Shown piece after piece: positions 35,188 to 43,908 of a stretch of 64,000 nucleotides of DNA. The translations under genes and the position numbers were made by a program. Numbering within the stretch: the first letter of the stretch is position 1; every line of letters begins with the position of its first letter. The DNA comes from Nonomuraea spiralis (lineage in GTDB: Bacteria; Actinomycetota; Actinomycetes; Streptosporangiales; Streptosporangiaceae), in the NCBI RefSeq assembly GCF_014648435.1, contig NZ_BMRC01000030.1:47430-111429 (forward strand), given 5' to 3'. The notes under the pieces are model-generated. The model did no database searches, was not told where the DNA came from, and worked only from the letters and a program-made list of their open reading frames with translations.

Positions 35188-35484
35188 AGTGGGGTCCTGC
35201 CGGAACTTGTCCTTGGCGCCGAGGGCGTCGGCGCCTTGCTTGAGCTTGGGCCAGTAGGGCTCGCGGGCGGCGATCAGCTGGGTGAGCTGCTCGGGCGGGG
35301 TGCGGATGGTCCGGTCGTCTCGGTGACGCTGTGCCCGCGTGCCCGACGGGATCGGCGATGGTCTCGATGGGCACGCCTTGGTCACTCAGGATGAAGACGA
35401 ACGAGTGGCGCAGTTCTCGGGGTCTACAGGCGGTCGGCCCGCCATGCGTAGATGGCGAACTTTGTGTGCTTTGAACCCCACTTC
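35186..35484. mobile_element. Possible small inverted-repeat element with an integrase scrap
   Basis: GAAGTGGGGT (35186-35195, touching the kinase stop) and ACCCCACTTC (35475-35484) are perfect inverted 10-mers. TGAACCCCAC recurs near 35503. The interval holds an integrase fragment on the minus strand. It could be a decayed IS or MITE-like unit. No target duplication was seen, so chance remains possible. Confidence 0.3.
35345..35440 (-). pseudogene. Tyrosine recombinase C-terminal scrap
   Basis: The minus-strand frame following a TAG encodes RELRHSFVFILSDQGVPIET then IADPVGHAG, which matches the HxxR region of XerC/phage-type integrases (RELRHSFVSILSD...VGH). The catalytic tyrosine region is shifted out of frame, and the N-terminal part is absent. 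Confidence 0.65.
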
Positions 35485-35548
35485 CGTCGCTGGGGGCCAG
35501 GACTGAACCCCACCATGACCACCGCCCTCCCGCAGCAGTCCTCTGGTC

Positions 35549-36262
35549 CTAATCCGTACGCGCACCCAGGGAAACGATGAGGTCGCGCATCTCGTCGCGG
35601 TAGACCGCGCTGGGGTCGTGGACGAGGGGCCGGATGTGGCCGTAGATCTCCAGTGCCATGAGCCCGTGCATCCGGCCCCACACCCTCAGCGTCATCGCGA
35701 CGGCCGCCGGTGGCAGGTCGGGAAAGTCCGCCCGGACATGGGTGACAAAGTCCGGGTCGAAGTCAGCCCAGTCGTAGGCGTGGTCGGTGCTTTGGCGTAC
35801 CGGGGCTGTCGGCCAGGCTGCGGCGACGAGGCCGACCAGGCCGTTGCAGGCGCGCGCCTCGGCGTGCTTGCCCGGGCCGTCGCCGGGCGGGCGGTAGCCG
35901 GGCACCGGGTCGCCGTAGATCAGCCGGAAGCCTTCAGGGTTGGCCAACGCCCAGTCGCGCATGGCCAGTGCCCAGGCCAGGATCCGGGCGCCGGGATCGG
36001 TCGGCGGTACCGCGTCACGGGCGGCCTCGGCGGCGTCGACGGCGGAGGTGTAGACGTCGCCGATGAGCGTGGTGATCAGGTCGTCGCGGGTGGCGAAGTA
36101 GCTGTAGATCGCTCCGGCCGTCATGCCCATCTCGCGGGCGATGGCGCGCAGGGTGATGGCGTCCGGGCCCCCGTCGGTCATGAGTTCCATGGCGATCGCC
36201 TTGATCTCGGCGCTGGTCTGGGCGCGCAGCCGGTCGCGACGGCTCGTCGTGTGGTCGCTCAC
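35549..36262 (-). CDS. TetR-family regulator with WHG domain
   Basis: 237 residues. N-terminal HTH at about 10-60 (LRAQTSAEIKAIAMELMTDG, ITLRAIAREMGMTAGAIYSY). The C-terminal ligand domain contains WALANPEGFRLIYGDPVPGY and ends MHGLMALEIYGHIRPLVHDP, the TetR_C_33/WHG pattern. It is divergent from the NTF2-like/oxidoreductase pair and probably represses them through a site at 36265-36292. Confidence 0.9.
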   Translation of the reverse strand: MSDHTTSRRDRLRAQTSAEIKAIAMELMTDGGPDAITLRAIAREMGMTAGAIYSYFATRDDLITTLIGDVYTSAVDAAEAARDAVPPTDPGARILAWALAMRDWALANPEGFRLIYGDPVPGYRPPGDGPGKHAEARACNGLVGLVAAAWPTAPVRQSTDHAYDWADFDPDFVTHVRADFPDLPPAAVAMTLRVWGRMHGLMALEIYGHIRPLVHDPSAVYRDEMRDLIVSLGARTD

Positions 36263-36264
36263 AC

Positions 36265-36292
36265 TTGACAGTCTACAACGTTGCCATATTAT
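36265..36292 (+). promoter_or_regulatory. Promoter with embedded TetR operator
   Basis: TTGACA (36265-36270) and TATTAT (36287-36292) are 16 bases apart, the best sigma-70 promoter in the window. The palindrome CAACGTTG (36276-36283) lies between them, where repressor binding would block polymerase. Confidence 0.6.
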
Positions 36293-36357
36293 GCGACGTG
36301 TTCCTTTTGAACGCCGTGTAGTAATTGGCTGATGTGTACCCCCAAAGGAGTCGGCAC

Positions 36358-36690
36358 GTGAGCACGACCGACGTGATCCTCGCCTACCTCGACATCTGGA
36401 ACGAGCGGGACGACACCGCCCGGATGACGCTGATGAAGTCCGTCCTCACCGAGGACTCGCTCTACGTCGCCCCCGACAACGCGGGCCTGCGCGGGCACGC
36501 CGAGCTGTCGGAGGTGATCGGCCGCATGCGTGCGCAGGTCGGCGAGGCGAAGTTCGCCCTCGGCGCCGTGATGGGCGCCCACCACGGCCGCGCGCTCTTC
36601 ACATGGAGACTCGGCACGGTCGCCACCGGCTACGACGTGGTCGAGTTCGCCGACGGCCGCATCCGCAGCATCGTCGGGTTCTTCGTCTGA
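36358..36690 (+). CDS. NTF2/SnoaL-like protein
   Basis: 110 residues from the GTG at 36358, preceded by AAAGGAG. The upstream in-frame start at 36325 lacks a ribosome site. Pattern: VILAYLDIWNERDDTARMTL, VLTEDSLYVAPDNAGLRGHA and ATGYDVVEFADGRIRSIVGF, the small NTF2-like isomerase/polyketide-cyclase family. Paired with the downstream NADP-binding enzyme and controlled with it. Confidence 0.85.
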   Translation: MSTTDVILAYLDIWNERDDTARMTLMKSVLTEDSLYVAPDNAGLRGHAELSEVIGRMRAQVGEAKFALGAVMGAHHGRALFTWRLGTVATGYDVVEFADGRIRSIVGFFV

Positions 36691-36766
36691 TGTGCTCGCG
36701 GCCTGGCTGTGCCGTACGAACCCATCCAAACGCGGCCGATGTCGCATGAAACCCACAGGAGCATCC

Positions 36767-37705
36767 ATGTCCCCTATTTCCGCCTCAAAGTCACCGGTCA
36801 CCGTTGTCGGCCTGGGCCTGATGGGCCATGCGCTGGCCGCGGCCTTCCTGGCGAGCGGTCACCCGACCACCGTTTGGAATCGTTCGGCGGCCAAGGCCGG
36901 CGATCTCGTCGCCGGCGGCGCCACCCTGGCCGGCTCGATCAAGAGCGCCGTCGAGGCCAGCCCGCTCGTCGTGGTCTGTGTCTCGGACTATGACGCCGTG
37001 CGCGCGTTGCTCGACCCGGTCGCCTCCTCGCTGGCCGGCCGTACCCTCGTCAACCTGACCACGGCCAGTTCCACCCAGGCCCGTGAAACCGCCGGATGGG
37101 CGGCCAGGATCGGCAGCGCTTACCTCGACGGGGCGATCCTCGCCCTGCCCCAGGCCATCGGCACCGCGCAGGCCACGGTGTTGTACGCGGGCCCGAAGGC
37201 CGCCTTCGAGGAGCACGAGGCCACTCTGCGGGCGCTCGGCGAGAGCGGGGCGATGTACCTCGATGAGGACCACGGCCTGTCCGCCCTGTACGACATGTCG
37301 GTCCTGAGCATCATGTGGGGTGTCCTGAACGGCTTCCTGCAGGGCGCCGCGCTACTGGGCACCGCGAACGTCAAGGCCTCGACCTTCGCGGCCCTGGCCA
37401 CCACCGCGATCAACGTGACGACCGATTACGTGAGCGCGTACGCACAGCAGATCGACGAGGGCGCCTACCCGGCCGCGGATGCCACCATCGCCGTTCACGC
37501 GGGTGGGATGGAGCATCTTGTCCAGGAGAGTGAGGAGTTGGGGGTCAATGCCGAGGTGCCGAAGCTCTTTCTGGAACTGGCCACGCGCGCGGCAGCGGGT
37601 GGCCGGGCCGGCGACAGCTACGCGGCGTTGATCGAACAGTTCCGCGCCCCCGCCGGGCACACCGACGACGGGTTGAGCGAGATGCAAGCAGAAGCGGCCA
37701 AATAG
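36767..37705 (+). CDS. NAD(P)-binding 6PGDH-like/imine reductase-type oxidoreductase
   Basis: 312 residues from the ATG at 36767 (ACAGGAG upstream). The Rossmann domain has VTVVGLGLMGHALAAAFLAS, VWNRS and CVSDYDAVRALLD. The all-helical dimerisation domain has LSALYDMSVLSIMWGVLNGF. The layout matches beta-hydroxyacid dehydrogenase/imine reductase proteins, which in actinomycetes commonly follow TetR genes. An IRED activity is plausible but unproven. It is 76 bases after the NTF2-like gene. Confidence 0.87.
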   Translation: MSPISASKSPVTVVGLGLMGHALAAAFLASGHPTTVWNRSAAKAGDLVAGGATLAGSIKSAVEASPLVVVCVSDYDAVRALLDPVASSLAGRTLVNLTTASSTQARETAGWAARIGSAYLDGAILALPQAIGTAQATVLYAGPKAAFEEHEATLRALGESGAMYLDEDHGLSALYDMSVLSIMWGVLNGFLQGAALLGTANVKASTFAALATTAINVTTDYVSAYAQQIDEGAYPAADATIAVHAGGMEHLVQESEELGVNAEVPKLFLELATRAAAGGRAGDSYAALIEQFRAPAGHTDDGLSEMQAEAAK

Positions 37706-38196
37706 TCGATCATGTTCGTAACCTCGGAAGCGGACTGGCACTTTCGGAGTCCTGGAGCGCGGAATCTCGGAAACACGGCCCGCAGACCACCTGCGAGTGG
37801 GGCATCTCGGAAGTTCGGCCGGCCCTCGTTTCGAGACAGGAAGCTCCTCGGTCAAGGCGATCAGATCGGCGGCGGTCGGGTAGCCGGGAGGAATCTCACC
37901 AGACGGCTCCAGCGCTGCCCACTGCTCGTCGGTGAGGTCGTGCCGCCTCGTCACCGCTACGCCGGCCACAAGGTCTCCGGTATTTGGCTCTTCTTCGTCG
38001 TTGAACCAACTACCGGAGGCCTCGTCGATCACCCACGACCGCTACGCCGCGCCCCTCATCACCTTTGGAAACACGGCCTGGCTGCACAGGCCGGGTCCGC
38101 TTGGATGCTGGAGGCGTCCGAGACCGACCCAGCCGGTCCGACGGCCCCTGTGGCGTCGGACCGGACCGGTTCCGCCGGATCACCGGCGGATGCGGA
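37706..38196. other. Gap with possible transposase scrap
   Basis: The minus frame over 37904-37954 reads VTRRHDLTDEQWAALEP, typical of the first residues of IS5-type transposases, but nothing of the rest follows. The remainder of the gap is low-information sequence without a convincing gene. Confidence 0.35.
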
Positions 38197-38628
38197 CTAC
38201 CCCCAGCACGGACTCTGGTCGGCGTTGACCCAGTCGATCTTGGTGACGGTCACGGGCAAGGGGTAGGTCTCGTGTCCCGCGCCGACGTCACCGTCCTCGG
38301 CGCGGTGAACGCACATCGACCCGCTCTGGCCGGCCGAATTGACGTACGAGACCACGACGTGGTCCTCGGTGGCGGGCCAGCCGTAGTTGAAGAAGGATCG
38401 GACCTTCTTGTACGGGCTGAAGAGCACCCCGGGGGCCGACCAGTCTTCGCCCCGGCCGATGCCGATCTTCGTCGCTTCGGAGATGACCTCTGTCGAATAC
38501 ATGCAGAAATCTCCCCGCCCGCAGCCGTACAGGCGATCGGGAAGGCTTGCCGCGCTCGCAGGTGACGCGAACGCCAGCCCTGCCAGAGACATGGCGGCGA
38601 CAGCAGCCGGGATGAATCTTCTCAGCAT
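38197..38628 (-). CDS. Secreted I36-like (peptidase inhibitor) protein
   Basis: 143 residues. Signal peptide about 1-27 (IPAAVAAMSLAGLAFASPAS). Mature part with YGCGRGDFCMYSTEV, which resembles the CPxGxFCxY core of peptidase inhibitor I36 proteins (SMPI-like), and two further cysteines (SMCVHRAE, SPCWG) suggesting two disulfides. The ribosome site CGAGGAGATCTC precedes the ATG. Exported; inhibitor or structural role is inferred from family resemblance only. Confidence 0.75.
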   Translation of the reverse strand: MLRRFIPAAVAAMSLAGLAFASPASAASLPDRLYGCGRGDFCMYSTEVISEATKIGIGRGEDWSAPGVLFSPYKKVRSFFNYGWPATEDHVVVSYVNSAGQSGSMCVHRAEDGDVGAGHETYPLPVTVTKIDWVNADQSPCWG

Positions 38629-39077
38629 GAGATCTCCTCGTTAGTTGCCTGAGCGAGCCCAAAGGCCGTGAAACGCCTGCCCGCCGAGCAGGTGGCGGCA
38701 GGCAGGGGCCCAGTCTTGGTGGCTGATGGATTGTCTGGAAGCCGGAATCGCCACCCAGACAAAACTCTGCTCGTGGGACTGGTGGTCAGAGCCAGTTCAT
38801 CGCGCCGGGCCCGGACTCCTCACCCTGTTCCGGCCTGAGCGGGAACACGCAGCTCAGCGCCCCTGAGTGTCGTCCACTTGCTCACGGTTGTTGTCTCGTC
38901 CACGCCATGGAGACGCCGTGTCCGATCTTGTGCAGATACGGGACGCCGAACTGGCCCTGCACGGGCTCGCCCCTGACGACGTGCCGACGCTGCTCGACTC
39001 CCGGGCGGCTTGAAAGTAGAGCCACTCAGCGAGCAACGCGACCTGGGGGAACGTGCCCCGGGGCGTTGTCGAAGCCG
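38629..39077. other. Gap between the I36-like and TetR genes
   Basis: The plus frame 38919-39014 (LVQIRDAELALHGLAPDDVP then TLLDSRAA) looks like a protein end but has no recognisable family or start. I see no RNA gene or repeat in the rest. Confidence 0.35.
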
Positions 39078-39650
39078 TCAGGTCCTGGGTTGCGGGCTCA
39101 GGCCTGCCACCGCGAGCCGGAACAGCCGCTCCGCCCGGGCGGCGGGATCGGGATGGTGCTCAGTCGCGAGGACGATGCCGACGATCAGCGCGATCAGGTC
39201 GGCGACGGTGACGCCTTCCGCCACCACGCCCTCTCGTACGGCGCGGCGCAGCAGCGGATCGCCCGCCTTTTCCATCATCGCCGAGCAGGTGCTCTCATGC
39301 ACCGAGCCAGGCTCTGCCCCGTCGTAGGACAGGGCCGCCGTCAGCCCTCGAGCCGTGACGCAGTAGGCGAGGACGTCGTCAAGCCAGCTGAGAAGGGCCA
39401 CGCGGCTGTCGCCCTCGCCCGCGAACTCGTTCGCGCGGGCACACAAGGACTCGACCCGCTGGTGGGAGACCGCTTCCAGCAGCGTGCGTCGGGTGGGGAA
39501 GTGGCGTCGCACCGTGGCCGAGCCCATCCCCGCCACGCGCGCGATCTGCTCCAGGGAGGCTCCGGCGCCGTGCGTGGCGACCTCCTCCTCGGCCACGGCG
39601 AGGATGCGCGCGTAGTTGCGCCGGGCGTCCGCGCGCTGGCGGTCGGGCAT
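39078..39650 (-). CDS. TetR/AcrR-family regulator
   Basis: 190 residues from the ATG at 39650. The longer upstream frame lies antisense to the next gene. HTH at about 10-55 (ILAVAEEEVATHGAGASLEQ, IARVAGMGSATVRRHFPTRR). The C-terminal domain LVGIVLATEHHPDPAARAER then LFRLAVAGL is typical of actinobacterial TetR. It is divergent from the NmrA-like gene, with two palindromes between. Confidence 0.88.
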   Translation of the reverse strand: MPDRQRADARRNYARILAVAEEEVATHGAGASLEQIARVAGMGSATVRRHFPTRRTLLEAVSHQRVESLCARANEFAGEGDSRVALLSWLDDVLAYCVTARGLTAALSYDGAEPGSVHESTCSAMMEKAGDPLLRRAVREGVVAEGVTVADLIALIVGIVLATEHHPDPAARAERLFRLAVAGLSPQPRT

Positions 39651-39675
39651 GGTGTCATCTCCGGTGTTGCTATGT

Positions 39676-39726
39676 GGCGGGGCCCGCCGTATCGTACCGC
39701 AGAGAAAACGGCGGGCCCCGCCGTTT
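39676..39726. promoter_or_regulatory. Two TetR-type operators
   Basis: Site A GGCGGG-G-CCCGCC (39676-39688) and site B AAACGGCGGG-C-CCCGCCGTTT (39706-39726) share the core and are centred about 34 bases apart (just over three helical turns). They lie in the 94-base gap between the TetR and NmrA-like genes. Confidence 0.6.
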
Positions 39727-39744
39727 ATTGCCCGAGGGAGTCTG

Positions 39745-40653
39745 ATGTCCGCACCATCCGCGCCCGTCCTGGTCATCGGCGCCACCGGCAGGCAAGGCGG
39801 GGCCACCGCCCGCGCCCTGCGAGCGGCCGGCGTCCCCGTCCGCGCCCTGGTCCGCGACCCGGCCACCGACCGGGCCCGAGCCGTTGAAGCGCTCGGCGCC
39901 GAACTCGTCACCGGTGACCTCCACGACCGCGAATCGGTGATCCGGGCCGCCCAGGACGCCCGCGCCGTCTTCTCTGTGCAGATGGCCCCTCTGACCGCCC
40001 GCGGCTTCGACTTCGACGATGAGGTGGCCCAGGCCGTCAACCTCATCGAAGGCGCGAAGGCCGCAGGAGTGGCGCAGTTCGTGCAAACATCCACCAGCGG
40101 CGCCGGCCGCCACACCGAGACTCCCGGGCAGGAGGCGGTGGCGGCCTCTCTGAACGCCAAGGCCGCGATCGAGGAGCGCGTCCGCACGGCGGGCTTTCCC
40201 CACTGGACGATCCTCAAGCCGGCCTTCTTCATGGACAACTTCCTGCCGTCCATGGCGTTCCTGTTCCCGCGAGGCGTCGTGGGCGGCCTGGTGAGCGTGA
40301 TAAAGCCGCAAACCGGCCTGTCCCTCGTGGCGACCGACGACATCGGCAGGGCGGTCGCCGCGGCCATTGCCAAGCCGGAGCGCTTCGATGGGGTCGAACT
40401 GGAGCTGGCGAGCGACTATCTGCCGATGACGGAGATCGCCGGAATCCTCTCCCGCGCGCTGGGCACGCCCCTGTCCGCGCCGGACATGACCGAGGAGCAG
40501 GCACTCGCCGCCGGCATGCCGGCGATGGGCAGCTCGCACGAGTGGCTGAACGTGGCCGGCCAGCCGGCCCGGCCCCAGTACGCCAGGGACCTCGGCCTCC
40601 CGCTGACCAGCTTCGAGGAATGGGCGCGGCAGCACCTGCGACCCGCCGCATGA
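39745..40653 (+). CDS. NmrA-family NAD(P)-binding protein
   Basis: 302 residues from the ATG at 39745 (GAGGGA upstream). The N-terminal Rossmann motif VLVIGATGRQGGATARALRA, then VRALVRDP and ELVTGDLHDRESV. The middle part has FVQTSTSGAGRHTETPGQEA and the C-terminal LSLVATDDIGRAVAAAIAKP. NmrA-like proteins are redox sensors or NADPH-dependent quinone/isoflavone reductase relatives. It is probably repressed by the divergent TetR protein. Confidence 0.88.
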   Translation: MSAPSAPVLVIGATGRQGGATARALRAAGVPVRALVRDPATDRARAVEALGAELVTGDLHDRESVIRAAQDARAVFSVQMAPLTARGFDFDDEVAQAVNLIEGAKAAGVAQFVQTSTSGAGRHTETPGQEAVAASLNAKAAIEERVRTAGFPHWTILKPAFFMDNFLPSMAFLFPRGVVGGLVSVIKPQTGLSLVATDDIGRAVAAAIAKPERFDGVELELASDYLPMTEIAGILSRALGTPLSAPDMTEEQALAAGMPAMGSSHEWLNVAGQPARPQYARDLGLPLTSFEEWARQHLRPAA

Positions 40654-40783
40654 CGAACTGATCGACAGCCGAGAGCCTGCGCATCCCGGACTCGCCCGAA
40701 TGCCCGGAGCCCCTGGTCACTGTCAGCTGCTTTGCGGCAGGTGGCACGGACCCGAGCGGAGGCCGATCGGATCGGGCGGGCGA

Positions 40784-42127
40784 TCACGATCGTGTTCGCC
40801 CTCTGATCCCTTCGCGTCGATCGGTGCGATACGAGCTCCAGGCCGCCCCCGCGGCGACGAGCACCACGATGCTGATCAGGGCCAGCGACAGCGTCGCGGA
40901 GTCTCGCCCGGACAACTCCATCATGTTCCGGAGGGTTTCGCCGGCGCCGTGGAAGGCGAAAGCGGTCGCGCCACAACCGAAGACGAGCCCGGCGACACCG
41001 GCGACAGCGGTCACGGTCCTGCCGGCGTTCGTCGGCAGGAACCGCGCGAGACCGGCGCACAGCAAGCCGGTGAGAACGACGTCGGCCACGGCGACGATCA
41101 TTAAGGCGACGCCGAGCACGTCGTCGTCCCCGTAGCGCTCGAAGTGCTCCCATGTTCCGCCGGCGTCGGGGAGTCCCGCGACGCCGAGCGCCGTCATACC
41201 CGCCACCGCTGTCATGGTCACGATCAGCGCTGCGGCACCTGAGCGCTCCCGCTTCTCCGGCCGGGCTGGGAGGATCTTGGTGTCGCGCCGCACGCGGACT
41301 GTGGTCGCGGGCTGCTCACGTGCCATGGCCAGCGCTTCGTCGACCGTCGGCCGGCGGCTCGGGTCCTTGTCCAGCAGCCGGGTGATGAGCTGTGTGAGCG
41401 GTCCGGTTCGTCGCGGCGCCGGGGCCTCGTCCAGCAGTACCGCGGCCAAGGTCGCTTCCTGGGTGGCGCGGCGGAACGGTGAGACGCCCTCCACCGCCTG
41501 GTAGAGGGTCACACCGAGGGAGAACAGATCCCCGGCGGGCAGGTCGTCGCCGCCGCGCAACCGCTCGGGCGCCATGTACTCCGCCGAGCCGATGAACATC
41601 CCGGTGGCGGTCAGTGCGGAGTCGGTGTGGTGGATCGCCGTCCCGAAGTCCGTGAGCAGGACCTTCCCGTTCTCGGCGAGCATGACGTTGGCCGGTTTGA
41701 TGTCGCGGTGCACGACACCTTCCCGGTGTGCCGCGCCGATCGACGTCAGCAGGGACTCGGCGACTTCGACGGCCCTGCCCGCCGGAAGAGGTCCGTGCTC
41801 CTCGACGTACTCGCTCAGCGAGCAACCGTCGATCAGTTCCATGACGATCCAGGGAAGGCCGTCGTCGATGACGACGTCGTGGATGGCGACGATGCCGTCG
41901 TGCCTGCGCAACCGGGCGGCATTGCGTGCCTCGCGCGTGGCGCGTGCCAGGCGCTCGGCCCGTTCGGTTTCCGGAATCCACGGCGGCAGCCGTAGTTCCT
42001 TGATCGCGACGTCCACGTCGAGGGTCTCGTCACGGGCCCGCCAGACCCGGCCGAAGCCACCGGACCCCAGTTCGTCCGCGAGCCGGTATCGCCCGCCGAC
42101 CACGTCACCGGCCAGCCTCGAAGTCAT
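40784..42127 (-). CDS. Ser/Thr protein kinase with four C-terminal TM helices
   Basis: 447 residues from the ATG at 42127 (GGCAGGAGACG upstream, favoured over the 42187 start). Kinase domain about 12-270: glycine loop LGSGGFGRVW, VAIKEL, HRDIKPANVML, DFGTAIHH, and AEYMAPERL. A linker of about 35 residues is followed by four hydrophobic helices (for example AALIVTMTAVAGMTALGVAG, VALMIVAVADVVLTGLLCAG, VAGVAGLVFGCGATAFAF, LALISIVVLVAAGAAW). There is no extracellular sensor domain, so it may sense membrane state or a membrane partner. Confidence 0.9.
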   Translation of the reverse strand: MTSRLAGDVVGGRYRLADELGSGGFGRVWRARDETLDVDVAIKELRLPPWIPETERAERLARATREARNAARLRRHDGIVAIHDVVIDDGLPWIVMELIDGCSLSEYVEEHGPLPAGRAVEVAESLLTSIGAAHREGVVHRDIKPANVMLAENGKVLLTDFGTAIHHTDSALTATGMFIGSAEYMAPERLRGGDDLPAGDLFSLGVTLYQAVEGVSPFRRATQEATLAAVLLDEAPAPRRTGPLTQLITRLLDKDPSRRPTVDEALAMAREQPATTVRVRRDTKILPARPEKRERSGAAALIVTMTAVAGMTALGVAGLPDAGGTWEHFERYGDDDVLGVALMIVAVADVVLTGLLCAGLARFLPTNAGRTVTAVAGVAGLVFGCGATAFAFHGAGETLRNMMELSGRDSATLSLALISIVVLVAAGAAWSSYRTDRREGIRGRTRS

Positions 42128-42309
42128 GCCGCGTCTCCTGCCATCGCCCTGGCGCGAACAGATGATCAGGGTACAAGCCGTCGTCATCGGTGCATGCCCG
42201 TTTGGTTCACCATGCCTTGCCGCAACGGGAGTCGCATGTCACGGCCCTGCCGGCGGGCCGGGAAGCGCCGGACGAGGAAATCGGGTCGAAGCGGGCCGCA
42301 CCGTGTCCG

Positions 42310-42339
42310 TTGACGGGAGGCGGTCCGGATCTCTAGTCT
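42310..42339 (+). promoter_or_regulatory. Candidate promoter of the glycan locus
   Basis: TTGACG (42310-42315) and TAGTCT (42334-42339) are 18 bases apart. The AT-rich stretch just after it (42343-42367, with TTAATC twice) could be a ROK-type binding site. Confidence 0.4.
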
Positions 42340-42414
42340 CCACTTAATCCGGCAGATTGATTTAATCGCTGCCTTGATCGCGTCCACGTCCCCGCCGCTC
42401 GCGAAGGAGAACCC

Positions 42415-43908
42415 GTGACCGCAGTCAGCCGGCCGAACGTTCCTCCCACCGTCTCCCGACGTGCCGTCCTGGCGGGTGCCGGTCTCGGCATGGCCACCGC
42501 CGCGCTCGGGCTCCCCGGGCCGGCGCGGCCCGCCGATGCCGCCGTCACGCCCACACCGCTGGGGTCGCTGCTCGGGACCAACCACGCCGGCACCGCCGGT
42601 CCCGGGATCGGCGCCCTGGCGGGCATGTCGTGGGATCGCGCCGACGTCCTGTGGGCCGCCGTCGAACCCACCCAGGGGACGTACGACGACAGCGCCGTCC
42701 ACACGTTCGGCTCCCGGTTCGCCGCCGCCGCGGCCAACGGCGTGACCCTGCTCCCGGTGCTGGCGTACTCCGCGCCGTGGGCCGCTCGGACGACCGCGTA
42801 CGGCTGGTCGCACTGGGACGTGCGGTACGAGGTCGGCGCCGCCCAGGCCGCCGTCGGCTCGGGCTGGCAGCGCCGGGTGACCCGGACCCGGATCAGCACC
42901 GGCGAGGTCCTCCAGGACGAGGTCGTCGTGCTGCCCAAGGACAGGACCCCGCCGGCGGACCCGGCGAGGTGGAGCGCGTTCGTCGACCACGTGGTGGGGA
43001 TCCTGCGCGGCACCTACGGGGTCGAGCACTTCCAGGTCTGGAACGAGGCGTACTGGTCGGCGGGGTTCTGGTACGGCAGCCCGTACGAGTACATCGACCA
43101 GATCCACAAGCCGGCGTCCACGGCGATCCGCAGCCACGGCGGCAAGGTCGTCTACGGCGGCTGGCCCTCGGTGGCGGCGATCGCCCGCTTCACCGCGCTG
43201 CTGACCGAGACGAGCGCGTGGTCCAGCATCGACGTGCTCGACGTGCACTACTACAAGCCGTCCGACCTGGAGTCGCTGCGGGTCGCGTGCGTCGCCGCGC
43301 TGGGGTCGTCGCTGCCGATCTGGCAGACCGAGATCGGCTACTCGACCAGCCCGGCGGCGGCCGCCCTGGTCTATCCCGGACTCCTGCACTGGGCGATCAC
43401 GCGCGGCCTCGCGCAGCGGCCGGACGGCTTCAAGCTGCTGTGGTACGCGTGGCAGGCGCCTGCCTCGGCGTCGGCGGCCGACGCCGGCCGCTACCTCCGC
43501 AAGGCCGACGGGACGCCGACCTCGCACGGCGTCTGCCTCGGCGCCCTCGCGGACCTCTTCGACGGCGTGGTGCCCGAGACCTACGACACCCACACCAACG
43601 ACGCCGGGCTGACGACGGCCCGGGACTGGGCCGCCGGTTCGGTCGAGGGCTTCCTGGTCGGCGGCGACAAGATCGTCATCGCCGTCCACACCCCGGCCGG
43701 GTGGGCGGGCACGGACGTGACGTTCACCCTGGCGTCGCTGCCGTCCACGGCCGTCGCGGCCCGGGTGGACCTGACCGGTCAGCGTACGCCGCTGGCCCTC
43801 ACCGGCAACGCGGTCACCGTCGGGCTGGCCGACCCGTCCGGGTCGGCCGCCGCCTCCTACAACGCCGCTTCGACCATCCGCACCTGCTATCTCGAGGTCT
43901 CCCTGTGA
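42415..43908 (+). CDS. Tat-exported glycoside hydrolase, clan A (GH39/GH5-like)
   Basis: 497 residues from the GTG at 42415 (AAGGAG upstream). The Tat signal is SRRAVLAGAGLGMATAALGL. The barrel has DRADVLWAAVEPTQGTYDDS, the acid/base E211 in FQVWNEAYWS, and the nucleophile E306 in PIWQTEIGYS, the two-Glu arrangement of clan A retaining glycosidases (GH39/GH5/GH30). The C-terminal about 90 residues form a beta-sandwich. The exact family and substrate are undetermined. Its stop overlaps the next start (GTGA). Confidence 0.8.
   Translation: MTAVSRPNVPPTVSRRAVLAGAGLGMATAALGLPGPARPADAAVTPTPLGSLLGTNHAGTAGPGIGALAGMSWDRADVLWAAVEPTQGTYDDSAVHTFGSRFAAAAANGVTLLPVLAYSAPWAARTTAYGWSHWDVRYEVGAAQAAVGSGWQRRVTRTRISTGEVLQDEVVVLPKDRTPPADPARWSAFVDHVVGILRGTYGVEHFQVWNEAYWSAGFWYGSPYEYIDQIHKPASTAIRSHGGKVVYGGWPSVAAIARFTALLTETSAWSSIDVLDVHYYKPSDLESLRVACVAALGSSLPIWQTEIGYSTSPAAAALVYPGLLHWAITRGLAQRPDGFKLLWYAWQAPASASAADAGRYLRKADGTPTSHGVCLGALADLFDGVVPETYDTHTNDAGLTTARDWAAGSVEGFLVGGDKIVIAVHTPAGWAGTDVTFTLASLPSTAVAARVDLTGQRTPLALTGNAVTVGLADPSGSAAASYNAASTIRTCYLEVSL

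Noticed and set aside
37904..37954. IS5-type transposase gene on the minus strand
   Set aside because: Only about 17 residues resemble the N-terminus and no catalytic part follows, so it is mentioned only in the gap entry.
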